Under the pieces are notes generated by a model that worked only from the letters and a program-made list of their open reading frames with translations, searched no databases and was not told where the DNA came from. The translations under genes and the position numbers were made by a program. From Chloroflexota bacterium (lineage in GTDB: Bacteria > Chloroflexota > Dehalococcoidia > SM23-28-2 > RBG-16-64-32), in NCBI GenBank assembly GCA_022564695.1, contig JADFKX010000127.1:1-6065 (forward strand): a stretch of DNA of 6,065 nt. The letters are read 5' to 3'. Each line of letters starts with the position of its first letter. Position 1 is the first letter of the stretch. Positions 1-5,254 of this stretch are shown here, piece after piece.

Positions 1-1
1 G

Positions 2-37
2 GAGATCGAGCGGCTGAGGGAAGAGGGCGTGGTCTAG
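2..37 (+). CDS. C-terminal end of a probable CaiB/BaiF CoA-transferase (partial)
   Basis: Only the last 11 codons and a TAG stop are inside the window; the gene enters from the left edge. The readable end is EIERLREEGVV. CaiB/BaiF proteins often end in a short helix of the type 'EIAxLRxxGVV', and the complete CaiB/BaiF protein next door carries the matching stretch EIAELRAAEVV near its own C-terminus. The stop codon (35-37) overlaps the stop of the convergent gene (34-36) in a shared CTAG. The family call rests on 11 residues and on the neighbour, so it is tentative. That a coding end lies here is more likely than the family name. Confidence 0.5.
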   Translation, partial: EIERLREEGVV

Positions 38-1299
38 GCCTGCCCTTCTCGCTGCTTGAGCGCTTCCACAGGGCTGGGCAGCGGCCCGAACACTACCTCC
101 GCCGCCCGCAGTTCCGCGATCTCTGGGGTGGATAGCCCCAGCAACGAGGTCAGCACCTCGTCCGTGTGCTCGCCGATGCCCGGCGGCGGGCCCTGGATGC
201 CGCCGGGTGTGCGGCTCAGCCGGACGGGCGTGTCCGGCACCTTCAGGCTGAACCCTGCCGGGTGCTCCACCTCCACCAGCATCTCGCGTGCCACCACCTG
301 GGGGTGGTCGGCGGCGTGCGGGATATCGTTCAGGGGGCCGCAGGGCAGGTCGATGGCGTCGAACTCTCTCAGCCACTCCTCCGTCGTGCGCTGACGCAGC
401 GCCTCGTTAAGCATCGGCTCCAGCTCGGCGTGGTGCTCCGTGCGCAGGGCCGGCGAATCGAAGCGTGGGTCGTCGATGAGGTCGGGGCGGCTGATGGTGG
501 CGCAAAGGAGTTCCCACTGGTTCGGCACGCCCCAGGAGAGGGCGAGGACGATCCAGCCGTCCTTGGTGGGGAACGCCTGGAATGGGGTCGCTAAGGGATG
601 TCGCGTGCCGATCGGTCCGGGCGTCTCGCCGGTGGCGAAGTAGCGCATGAACGCGTTCTCCAGTATCGCTATCTGGCAGTCGAGCATACTTATGTCAACC
701 ATCTGTCCCCTACCGCTCCTCTCTCGTTCGTGGAGCGCGGCCAGTATGCCGATCGCCGTGTAAAGCCCGGCAGAGATGTCGCCCAGGGAGATGCCGGGGC
801 GAACCGGCGGCCCGCCCGGCTCGCCGGTGATGCTCATGATGCCGCCCATCCCCTGGACGACGATGTCGAGCGCGGGCCGTAGCCGGTCCGGCCCCGTCTG
901 CCCGAAGCCGGACGTCGCCGCGTAGACGAGGCGGGGGTTGCGTGCGGATAGCGTCTCGTAGCTCAGCCCCAGCGACTCCATCGTCCCCGGGGTGAAGTTC
1001 TCCATCACCACGTCCGCCTTTTCCGTCAGCCGCAGGAAGAGATCCTTGCCCGCGGGACGCTTCAGGTCCAAGCAGATGCTCTTCTTGCCGCGGTTGACGG
1101 AGAAGAAGTAGCCGCTCTCGTTCTTGATGTGGGGGCCGGTGGTGCGGGCCACGTCGCCGAACGGCGGCCGTTCCACCTTGATCACCTCGGCCCCCAAGTC
1201 GCACAGGATTTCGGAGCCGAACGGCCCGGCGAGGACCCACGTGAGGTCAAGGACGATCACGCCCGATAACGGGCCGGTGGCCTGCTTCGCTTTGGTCAT
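34..1299 (-). CDS. CaiB/BaiF family (type III) CoA-transferase
   Basis: A 421-residue protein, close to the usual family length of about 400. Family III CoA-transferases move CoA between an acyl-CoA donor and a carboxylic acid acceptor in the cytoplasm, usually as interlocked homodimers. The N-terminal block is clear (residues 10-45, with LDLTWVLAGPFG and DLGAEVIKVERP). It is followed by NFTPGTMESLGL (101-112), GFGQTGP (131-137) and the SLGDISAG motif (171-178), whose Asp174 is the expected catalytic nucleophile. GRGQMVDISMLD (196-207) is also typical. The ATG at 1299 precedes the conserved PLSGV start by a normal distance, although the ribosome site is weak. It lies 36 bases downstream of the HesB-like gene and may be its last operon partner. 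The actual acid and CoA donor cannot be read from the sequence. The family call is certain; the substrate is unknown. Confidence 0.95.
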   Translation of the reverse strand: MTKAKQATGPLSGVIVLDLTWVLAGPFGSEILCDLGAEVIKVERPPFGDVARTTGPHIKNESGYFFSVNRGKKSICLDLKRPAGKDLFLRLTEKADVVMENFTPGTMESLGLSYETLSARNPRLVYAATSGFGQTGPDRLRPALDIVVQGMGGIMSITGEPGGPPVRPGISLGDISAGLYTAIGILAALHERERSGRGQMVDISMLDCQIAILENAFMRYFATGETPGPIGTRHPLATPFQAFPTKDGWIVLALSWGVPNQWELLCATISRPDLIDDPRFDSPALRTEHHAELEPMLNEALRQRTTEEWLREFDAIDLPCGPLNDIPHAADHPQVVAREMLVEVEHPAGFSLKVPDTPVRLSRTPGGIQGPPPGIGEHTDEVLTSLLGLSTPEIAELRAAEVVFGPLPSPVEALKQREGQA

Positions 1300-1335
1300 G
1301 GCAGGCCTATGATAGCGAGAGGGTGTGCGGTTGGG

Positions 1336-1818
1336 CTAGGGCTGTGGCTCAGCCTTGGCCTTGGTGGTCTCGGTCTTGGGCTCAGCCTCAGCCTCGGCCT
1401 TGGTCTTGGCTTTGGTCTTGGGCTCAGACTCAGCCCCGGCCTCGGCCTCGGCCTTGGTCTTGGTCTTGGTCTTGGTCTTGGTCTTGGTCTTGGTCTTGGC
1501 TTTGGTCTTGGGCTCAGACTCAGACTGCGGCTCAGGCTCAGGGCTGAGGGCGCCCAGGAGGGTTAGGCTGGTGCCATGGGGCGTCTCCTGGACATCTAGG
1601 GTGGCTTCTTCGCCTAGCCCCTCACCCACCTTGGGGTCTACCAGCAGGTAGTTCTGGCCTTCCTGCTCGAAGATGTGATCGCCCTCTTTGGGGTCGTCCA
1701 GGGTGAGCTGGTAGCCCTCCTCCGTGTACACGACACGGAGAGCTTCCGGAGTACCCTCCTTCTTGCGAGTCAGAGCCTCCCGGAGGTACGCAGTAGCCTT
1801 ATCGGTAACGGTTAGCAT
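1336..1818 (-). CDS. HesB/IscA-like domain protein, cysteine-free, with Lys-Thr repeat tail
   Basis: A 160-residue protein in two parts. Residues 1-89 resemble the A-type iron-sulfur carrier fold: LTVTDKATAYLREAL at the start, LRVVYTEEGYQLTL in the middle, then HIFEQEGQNYLLVDPKVGEGL. True IscA/HesB proteins bind Fe-S through one Cys in the mid-protein GCSG segment and a C-terminal CGC. Here the mid segment reads EEGYQ and the whole protein has no cysteine, so ordinary cluster binding is unlikely. Residues 91-160 are low complexity: alternating K-T, E-A/E-P and two copies of SEPKTKAKTK, encoded by tandem and direct DNA repeats. The ATG at 1818 is supported by AAGGGAG five bases upstream. The gene sits 70 bases after the zinc-ribbon gene and 36 before the CoA-transferase. 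The fold assignment is by pattern only and the function is unknown. Confidence 0.8.
   Translation of the reverse strand: MLTVTDKATAYLREALTRKKEGTPEALRVVYTEEGYQLTLDDPKEGDHIFEQEGQNYLLVDPKVGEGLGEEATLDVQETPHGTSLTLLGALSPEPEPQSESEPKTKAKTKTKTKTKTKTKTKAEAEAGAESEPKTKAKTKAEAEAEPKTETTKAKAEPQP
1399..1433. repeat. 35-base exact direct repeat, copy 1 (copy 2 at 1489-1523)
   Basis: Bases 1399-1433 are identical to 1489-1523, a shift of 90 bases. A partial third copy starts near 1372 (ggtcttgggctcagcctcag, one mismatch over its length). The repeat encodes the SEPKTKAKTK module of the HesB-like protein's tail. The pattern suggests that the tail grew by duplication of a module and then by expansion of the hexanucleotide run between the copies. 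Confidence 0.9.
1453..1500. repeat. Tandem hexanucleotide repeat inside the HesB-like gene
   Basis: Seven perfect copies of CTTGGT run from 1453 to 1494, followed by a variant CTTGGC (1495-1500). On the coding (minus) strand this reads as alternating AAG and ACC codons, giving a Lys-Thr run. The unit is six bases, so copy-number slippage would change tail length by two residues without breaking the frame. Confidence 0.95.
1489..1523. repeat. 35-base exact direct repeat, copy 2
   Basis: Identical to 1399-1433. It overlaps the last copies of the CTTGGT hexanucleotide run. The match stops at 1524, where copy 1 has C and copy 2 has A. Confidence 0.9.
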
Positions 1819-1888
1819 TGGCGCTCCCTTCCGCGAGGGTGGCGCGGCTCAGTGCAGCGCTGTAGTTATGTTGTGGGTGAAGCCGAGC

Positions 1889-2221
1889 CTACCAGCGGGG
1901 GCTGCTCTCCTTCTGCTTAGAGAAGCAATCGCTGCAATAGACTGGCCGGTCCTGGCGCGGCAGGAACGGGACCTGGCAGGCGTTGCCACAACTGGCGCAG
2001 ACCGCGTCGTACATCTGGCGGGAACCGCCGTAGTCGCCGCCGCCGCCGCCGCCGTAGCCGCCGCCGCCACCGCCACCGCCACCTCGCCTAGCCTGACGGC
2101 AGGAAGGGCAGCGCTTGGGGTCCTGGTATCCTCGTTCCGAGTGGAACTGCTGATCATCGGCACTAAAGACGAACTCAGAGTTACACTCCACACACGTAAG
2201 GTTTCGATCCTCGTAGGCCAC
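1889..2221 (-). CDS. Zinc-ribbon protein with CxxC-x17-CxxC domain and glycine-rich linker
   Basis: A 110-residue protein with nine cysteines. The N-terminal zinc-binding part has C10-x2-C13 and C38-x2-C41, with the LTCVEC and KRCPSCRQARR pattern of the zf-trcl-type probable zinc-binding family. A glycine/tyrosine-rich linker (47-67, GGGG and GYGGGG) follows. The C-terminal part has C75-x2-C78, exactly 17 residues, then C96-x2-C99, which is the CxxC-x17-CxxC domain common in Chloroflexota and some other environmental lineages. Two structural zinc sites are expected. Cys82 is an extra cysteine. The start is GTG at 2221, chosen because an ideal AGGAGGT lies six bases upstream. The basic CRQARR patch and Gly-rich linker would suit nucleic-acid or protein contacts, but the role of this family is not known. 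It may lead a unit with the HesB-like and CaiB genes. Confidence 0.9.
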   Translation of the reverse strand: MAYEDRNLTCVECNSEFVFSADDQQFHSERGYQDPKRCPSCRQARRGGGGGGGGGYGGGGGGDYGGSRQMYDAVCASCGNACQVPFLPRQDRPVYCSDCFSKQKESSPRW

Positions 2222-2227
2222 TCGATG

Positions 2228-2234
2228 ACCTCCT
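2228..2234 (-). promoter_or_regulatory. Strong Shine-Dalgarno site fixing the GTG start of the zinc-ribbon gene
   Basis: On the minus strand the sequence AAAGGAGGT lies six bases before GTG at 2221. This is a near-perfect anti-16S match and outweighs the lack of an ATG. Confidence 0.85.
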
Positions 2235-2325
2235 TTCTCTTTCCTGGGTTAAGGTCCGGTCATCGAGCCGAAGCGGTTGCGGGGGAGTCGACGCGCAGAA
2301 CTTTAACCTCGTCTACAACATGAAA

Positions 2326-2345
2326 GGCCCCGAAGGGTCGGGGCC
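2326..2345 (-). terminator. Perfect 8-bp hairpin between redoxin and zinc-ribbon genes
   Basis: GGCCCCGA (2326-2333), a four-base loop and TCGGGGCC (2338-2345) form a perfect stem. On the minus strand it is followed by TTTCATGTTG, a short T tract only. It could end transcripts from the redoxin gene. If the promoter near 2380-2408 is real, it would instead lie in the zinc-ribbon leader as an attenuator or mRNA structure. The hairpin is plain in the sequence; its function is uncertain. Confidence 0.45.
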
Positions 2346-2379
2346 ACCGCGTCATAGAAGGTACAATCCATCGCGGACT

Positions 2380-2408
2380 ATGGTAGCACAGCAAGTCAAG
2401 GTCAGCAA
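2380..2408 (-). promoter_or_regulatory. Candidate sigma70-type promoter for the zinc-ribbon gene
   Basis: Reading the minus strand, TTGCTG (2408-2403) and TACCAT (2385-2380) are separated by 17 bases, and the -10 is preceded by TGC, giving an extended -10 form. The -35 matches consensus at only three of six positions. The site points at the zinc-ribbon gene and would give a leader of roughly 150 bases containing the 2326-2345 hairpin. Confidence 0.3.
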
Positions 2409-2420
2409 GGGGACGCACTA

Positions 2421-2440
2421 GCCCCGCAGGTGGCGGGGGC
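2421..2440 (-). terminator. Hairpin directly after the redoxin stop codon
   Basis: GCCCCGC (2421-2427) pairs with GCGGGGGC (2433-2440) apart from one bulged base, leaving a five-base loop. It begins one base after the redoxin TGA on the minus strand. No T tract follows (TAGTGCG), so if it ends transcription it is not a textbook intrinsic terminator; 3'-end stabilisation is also possible. Confidence 0.35.
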
Positions 2441-2441
2441 T

Positions 2442-2972
2442 TCACCCCGGTTTGAAGTCCGGATTGCCGTCGTCCGCGGCGGCGATGACGACGGGCTTCA
2501 CTCCCAGACTATCCGCCAGCCCCGCTGAGAGCGAGTTGAGCTCCGCCTTGTGGAAGCCTGCAGACTGTTGCGCGATCTGGCCCGCGCGGTCTATAAGGAA
2601 GAGGGTGGGTGTGGCCGGGGGATCGTAAGCCTTGGATACCGTGTAGCCATCCGCGTCCGACAGGACCGGGTAGGTTATACCGTGTGCAGCCGCGTAGCGG
2701 CCCGCATCTTCGGGCGTATCCTGTGCTACCCCCCAGATGCTCCAGCCGTCATCAGGATAGCTCTCCTTGAGCCGGTTGATGTATGGGAACGCCAGGTCAC
2801 AGGTCCCGCAGGTAATCTTGAAGAACACCAGCAGCACGGGGCCGTGGGCCAGGGCAGCCGCGAGTGTGTAAGATTCGCCGTCAGTCCCCTTGAGGGAGAA
2901 GTCCGGCGCTCTAGTTCCTACTTCGACGGTAATGGCGATGCGCTCCTGTGGGTGATGGGGCTCGTGTCCCAT
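2442..2972 (-). CDS. Thioredoxin-fold redoxin (TlpA/AhpC-TSA-like), cytoplasmic
   Basis: Up to 176 residues. VEVGTRAPDFSL (16-27) is the typical opening of peroxiredoxin/TlpA-like proteins. VLLVFFKITCGTC (46-58) is the second strand and active site, with the redox pair Cys55 and Cys58 as CGTC. TPTLFLID (121-128) holds the cis-proline, Pro122, that faces the active site. These are the only two cysteines. No signal peptide or membrane anchor is seen, so it should act in the cytoplasm as a thiol-disulfide reductase or thiol peroxidase. The CxxC favours the TlpA/ResA-like branch over classical peroxiredoxins. The ATG at 2972 has no ribosome site and adds about 13 atypical residues. CAGGAG lies inside, nine bases before an ATT at 2933, which could be the real start. 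It stands alone, with a gene-free region upstream. Confidence 0.9.
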   Translation of the reverse strand: MGHEPHHPQERIAITVEVGTRAPDFSLKGTDGESYTLAAALAHGPVLLVFFKITCGTCDLAFPYINRLKESYPDDGWSIWGVAQDTPEDAGRYAAAHGITYPVLSDADGYTVSKAYDPPATPTLFLIDRAGQIAQQSAGFHKAELNSLSAGLADSLGVKPVVIAAADDGNPDFKPG

Positions 2973-3657
2973 GATACCGTACGTCCGGGGTTGCCGCTGA
3001 TGAGCGGTGCTGTGCGCTGACTGTTGGGGACGAATCCGGTCACTAACGGGCCGTGAGGCTGCCCGCCGAGACCTCGTGGCCCTCCTTTGAGCACGTGGAG
3101 GTTCCTGTCAGCCTATCTCATCTGTAATGGCCGCTGGCTCACGCTGTTTACTCTTTGTGGGAGTTGGAGTGGGACGGAATCGAGCCTGCCCAACTGCGGA
3201 AGAGGTGTCTCATCGCCGGTCCTGAGCCGGCGCAGGCACCTCTTTTGCTATACGGCGCAAGACTTCCCCAGCCGGCCGCAACGCGAACACTTTAGGGGAG
3301 CGCTGGTTGCTGGGGCATAGGACCGGGCACTTCGACTCACAGGGTAGCTCATCCCCCGTTGACGCCCACCCCGCCCAGCCGCACAATCGCGGCGGCTGAG
3401 CACCGAAAGAAAGAGGCGCTCCCAAGTCCGTGTTGTCGCGGGGGTGCGGCGATGAGACTCAGTAAGCGCCAATATATATGACGCTAAGATGCGTTCCTGG
3501 TTACAGCGGGTTGAAGGGTCGCGAAGAGCATCATCCCTTGTTGACAGTCGCCCTCTGTGCGACCGCGCCGGTTCATCCTGTACAATGGCCTTGAGCTATC
3601 CCAGCGTCGCAAGTGGCGCTCCCGGCCGGGAGTGTTGTATCGGATGGAGCGATAATA
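2973..3657. other. Gene-free region of about 685 bases with inverted repeats
   Basis: I see no reading frame here with coding character; the short open frames give arginine/serine-rich sequences with no domain pattern. Both flanking genes point away from it, so it must hold the promoters of the redoxin (leftward) and the small basic protein (rightward), although I find no good -35/-10 pair. It contains a 16-bp two-part stem-loop at 3200-3244, the inverted repeat CCCCAGC/GCTGGGG (3266-3272 and 3309-3315), and GGGAGCGC/GCGCTCCC (3296-3303 and 3416-3423). A short AT island, AATATATATG, is at 3471-3480. TTGACA at 3541 and TACAAT at 3581 look promoter-like but are 34 bases apart. No tRNA, tmRNA, SRP or RNase P core motif was recognised. 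Confidence 0.6.
3200..3246 (+). terminator. Strong stem-loop followed by TTTT
   Basis: AAGAGGTGTC (3200-3209) pairs with GGCACCTCTT (3235-3244) over 10 bp with one G-T pair. Inside it, CGCCGG (3214-3219) pairs with CCGGCG (3227-3232) over 6 bp with a seven-base loop, separated by a small asymmetric internal loop. TTTT (3243-3246) covers the end of the outer stem and just beyond on the plus strand, as in an intrinsic terminator. No rightward gene precedes it, so it could end an unannotated small RNA or be a structured element in its own right. On the minus strand the T tract is poor. Confidence 0.5.
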
Positions 3658-3828
3658 ATGGTCAAGCGAGTGTCTAGCAGGAACCGGCGGAAGGGCCACG
3701 TGCGCCCGCGCAACGTCACCAAGCGGGTCAACAAGGACGAGAAAGCAACTGCCGAGATGCAGATCGTCCTAGGACGAGCGCACCCCACACCTGCGAATCA
3801 GAGTGAAGGTAGCGCGGAATCCGGCTAG
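3658..3828 (+). CDS. Small basic protein, 56 residues, unknown function
   Basis: The ATG at 3658 has GGAG (3646-3649) eight bases upstream. The frame runs 56 codons to TAG at 3828. Codons are mostly G/C at the third position (for example AAG, CGG, GTC, AAC, CGC), as in the neighbouring real genes, which supports coding. The first half is strongly basic (KRVSSRNRRKGHVRPRN, then TKRVNKDEK); the last part is polar and rich in Ser, Glu and Gly. No cysteine, membrane segment or known domain is seen. A basic N-terminus with a disordered tail would suit nucleic-acid or ribosome binding, but that is a guess. A longer version from GTG at 3613 has no ribosome site. The gene is convergent with the lipoprotein gene, 64 bases away. 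Confidence 0.55.
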   Translation: MVKRVSSRNRRKGHVRPRNVTKRVNKDEKATAEMQIVLGRAHPTPANQSEGSAESG

Positions 3829-3837
3829 TCGCCAGCC

Positions 3838-3871
3838 CTAGCTTCTGACGGTAAACTGCCGTTTGCGCTAG
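3838..3871. terminator. Weak inverted repeat between convergent genes
   Basis: CTAGC (3838-3842) pairs with GCTAG (3867-3871), and ACGG with CCGT inside it. It lies between two converging stop codons, where a bidirectional terminator is expected. The stem is interrupted and there is no clear T tract on either side. Confidence 0.25.
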
Positions 3872-3892
3872 CGCCGGCCGTAGGCACAACCA

Positions 3893-5089
3893 CTATCCGG
3901 CCGGCTCTCCCTGGCACGGATCACCTGTGGGCGTCAGCCAGAGTTGGTCAACCGCGTCGGGGTCGAAGGCGGCGGCCCAGCCCTCGGCGCCATCGACAGC
4001 GTGTAAGGGCCACCACTTGAAGCCGTCACTGTACGACGGCGGGCCGATAAAACATACAACGTCGCCCTCGCTTAGCTTGCCAACGGTGGAGGCGCCCAGA
4101 CCGGCCCTCTTTCGCACGTTCAACCGCTCTGGACCGACGTTGGTCACCCGAGCCTGGCAACCGGCTGTGGGGCGGGAGCAATCCAGCCAGCGTGTGGCGT
4201 GGTTACTCGTGGGGGAGCGGGTGATGTTGGTTAGGACGCTGCCATCAGAGCGCAGTGTATAGACGTCATAGACAGCTTCGGCCGGTAAGCCCGGGTCTGG
4301 AGGAGAAGGAGATGCTGAGAAGAGAAGCATCGTTCCATCGGGAGACCATCGTACTCTGAGCGTAATACAGGGGCCGCCCAATGCGCTGTAGGAACAAGGA
4401 ATCTGGGCCAGCAGCCTTTGCCCCGACCCATCGGGCCGAATGATCTCAAGCTCTACCTGCCAATTGGCTTCATCCGTCTGTCCTATGAAGGTGATCGACT
4501 CACCATCCGGTGACCAGCTAGGTAGAATGCCTTGTGCAAGGAAGGCTAGGCCGGAGCCGTCGGCGTTCACAACGTAGAGGCCACGTGGGTCTCGCGACGA
4601 GTAGAAGACGACTCGGCGGCCATCGTCGGACAGGTCATAGCCGCCGATGGATTCCGTGCCGCAGACGAAACCGTCGGGGGCAGGGTCGTTGGACACGTTG
4701 ACGTCTCTCGTCCCGTCCGCTTTCGCAACGTGGAGCTCGGAGTCGCTGCTGGGCCCTTCCGGACACTTAACGAACGCCACCTTAGACCCATCTGATGACC
4801 AGACGCCCACTCCCTGCACGCCGAGAATGCTGCCAATGCGCACGACGTTTGAGCCGTCGGCGTCCATGAGGTATGTCCCCATGGGCTCACGGTCGGACGC
4901 GAAAAAGATCCTGAGAGGAGTTGGCGTAGGGGTCGGTATGGGTGTCGGGCTGGGCGTGGTCGTCGGCGTTGGGGACAGCAGGGATACGGTGGGCGATGTT
5001 GTGGGGCTTGGTTGCACCCCTTCCCCTCCACCGCTGCACGCGGCTAAGGAGAGCGACACTAGTGTGAACAGCCCAACGACGTATCGCAT
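3893..5089 (-). CDS. Lipoprotein with PD40/TolB-like beta-propeller and C-terminal SH3b domain
   Basis: From ATG at 5089 the protein has 398 residues. It opens with a lipoprotein signal peptide: MRYVVGLFTLVSLSLAAC, with lipobox LAAC and the lipidated Cys at 18. A Pro/Thr/Ser linker follows (about 27-58, with PTPIPTPTPTP). Residues about 60-302 carry repeated propeller motifs of the TolB/PD40 type: DADGSN then WSSDGSKVAFV, NADGSG then WSPDGESITFI, RPDGSG then WSPDGTMLLF, and RSDGS. Residues about 314-380 look like a bacterial SH3 domain (LNVRKRAGLGASTVGKLSEGD, then KWWPL and GWAA). The protein should be exported and membrane-anchored, with the propeller binding a protein or glycan partner and the SH3b possibly binding the cell wall. 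A longer frame from GTG at 5173 would put 28 residues before the signal peptide, which is unlikely. No partner genes of a Tol system are nearby. Confidence 0.9.
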   Translation of the reverse strand: MRYVVGLFTLVSLSLAACSGGGEGVQPSPTTSPTVSLLSPTPTTTPSPTPIPTPTPTPLRIFFASDREPMGTYLMDADGSNVVRIGSILGVQGVGVWSSDGSKVAFVKCPEGPSSDSELHVAKADGTRDVNVSNDPAPDGFVCGTESIGGYDLSDDGRRVVFYSSRDPRGLYVVNADGSGLAFLAQGILPSWSPDGESITFIGQTDEANWQVELEIIRPDGSGQRLLAQIPCSYSALGGPCITLRVRWSPDGTMLLFSASPSPPDPGLPAEAVYDVYTLRSDGSVLTNITRSPTSNHATRWLDCSRPTAGCQARVTNVGPERLNVRKRAGLGASTVGKLSEGDVVCFIGPPSYSDGFKWWPLHAVDGAEGWAAAFDPDAVDQLWLTPTGDPCQGEPAG

Positions 5090-5172
5090 GGCAGCCAGCC
5101 CGATGAATAAAACGCTACGGAGATGAACTAAGTTACGGCGAACTGCCCACAGGCTATCGGAACCTCGACTCA

Positions 5173-5222
5173 CCTAGCGCCCGAACGTGGCCAGTAGCGC
5201 CTGGCGGTACACCTCCGTCTCC
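5173..5222. repeat. 50-base direct repeat, copy 1 (copy 2 at 5719-5768)
   Basis: Matches 5719-5768 at 48 of 50 positions, a shift of 546 bases. Copy 2 is the authentic 3' end of the LLM oxidoreductase gene. Copy 1 lies between the 142-residue membrane-protein gene and the lipoprotein gene. Similarity stops sharply on both sides. Confidence 0.95.
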
Positions 5223-5233
5223 TGCCTGGTGGC
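5174..5233 (-). pseudogene. Remnant of an LLM oxidoreductase 3' end
   Basis: On the minus strand this reads ATRQ, then ETEVYRQALLATFGR and TAG. The last 15 residues and the stop are identical to the end of the LLM protein at the right edge. The two base differences are both silent (ACG for ACA, GCC for GCT). An in-frame TAG at 5234-5236 closes the frame upstream, so no enzyme is made. It is either the tail of a former tandem paralogue or a copy made when the segment between the repeats was inserted. Confidence 0.8.
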
Positions 5234-5254
5234 CTAGGATATACCCCCTCGACT

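Noticed and set aside
1309..1651. Long open frames on the plus strand opposite the HesB-like tail, giving Gly-Leu, Trp-Ser and Leu-Val repeats
   Set aside because: They are mirror readings of the six-base repeat, which contains no stop in any frame. They have no ribosome site and no domain, and the minus strand has a supported gene.
2036..2089. GCC/ACC trinucleotide run as a CRISPR-like or regulatory repeat
   Set aside because: It is simply the glycine-rich linker codons of the zinc-ribbon gene; there are no spacers or regular unit.
2260..2445. 61-residue minus-strand frame between redoxin and zinc-ribbon genes
   Set aside because: It overlaps two hairpins and the candidate promoter, has no ribosome site and shows no domain pattern.
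3139..3146. CTGTTTAC resembling part of the SRP RNA S domain
   Set aside because: The defining GGAAGGAAGCAGC-type segment is absent nearby, so SRP RNA is not supported.
3165..3190. A GGAATCGAGCC segment resembling a tRNA or tmRNA T-arm on the minus strand
   Set aside because: The flanking bases do not form a five-base T stem, and no acceptor or anticodon arm is found.
3541..3586. TTGACA and TACAAT as a promoter for the small basic protein
   Set aside because: The spacing is 34 bases, far from the usual 16-18, and neither box has a good partner at the right distance.
5090..5173. N-terminal extension of the lipoprotein to a GTG at 5173
   Set aside because: It would bury a textbook lipoprotein signal peptide 28 residues inside the protein, and it begins within the duplicated LLM tail.
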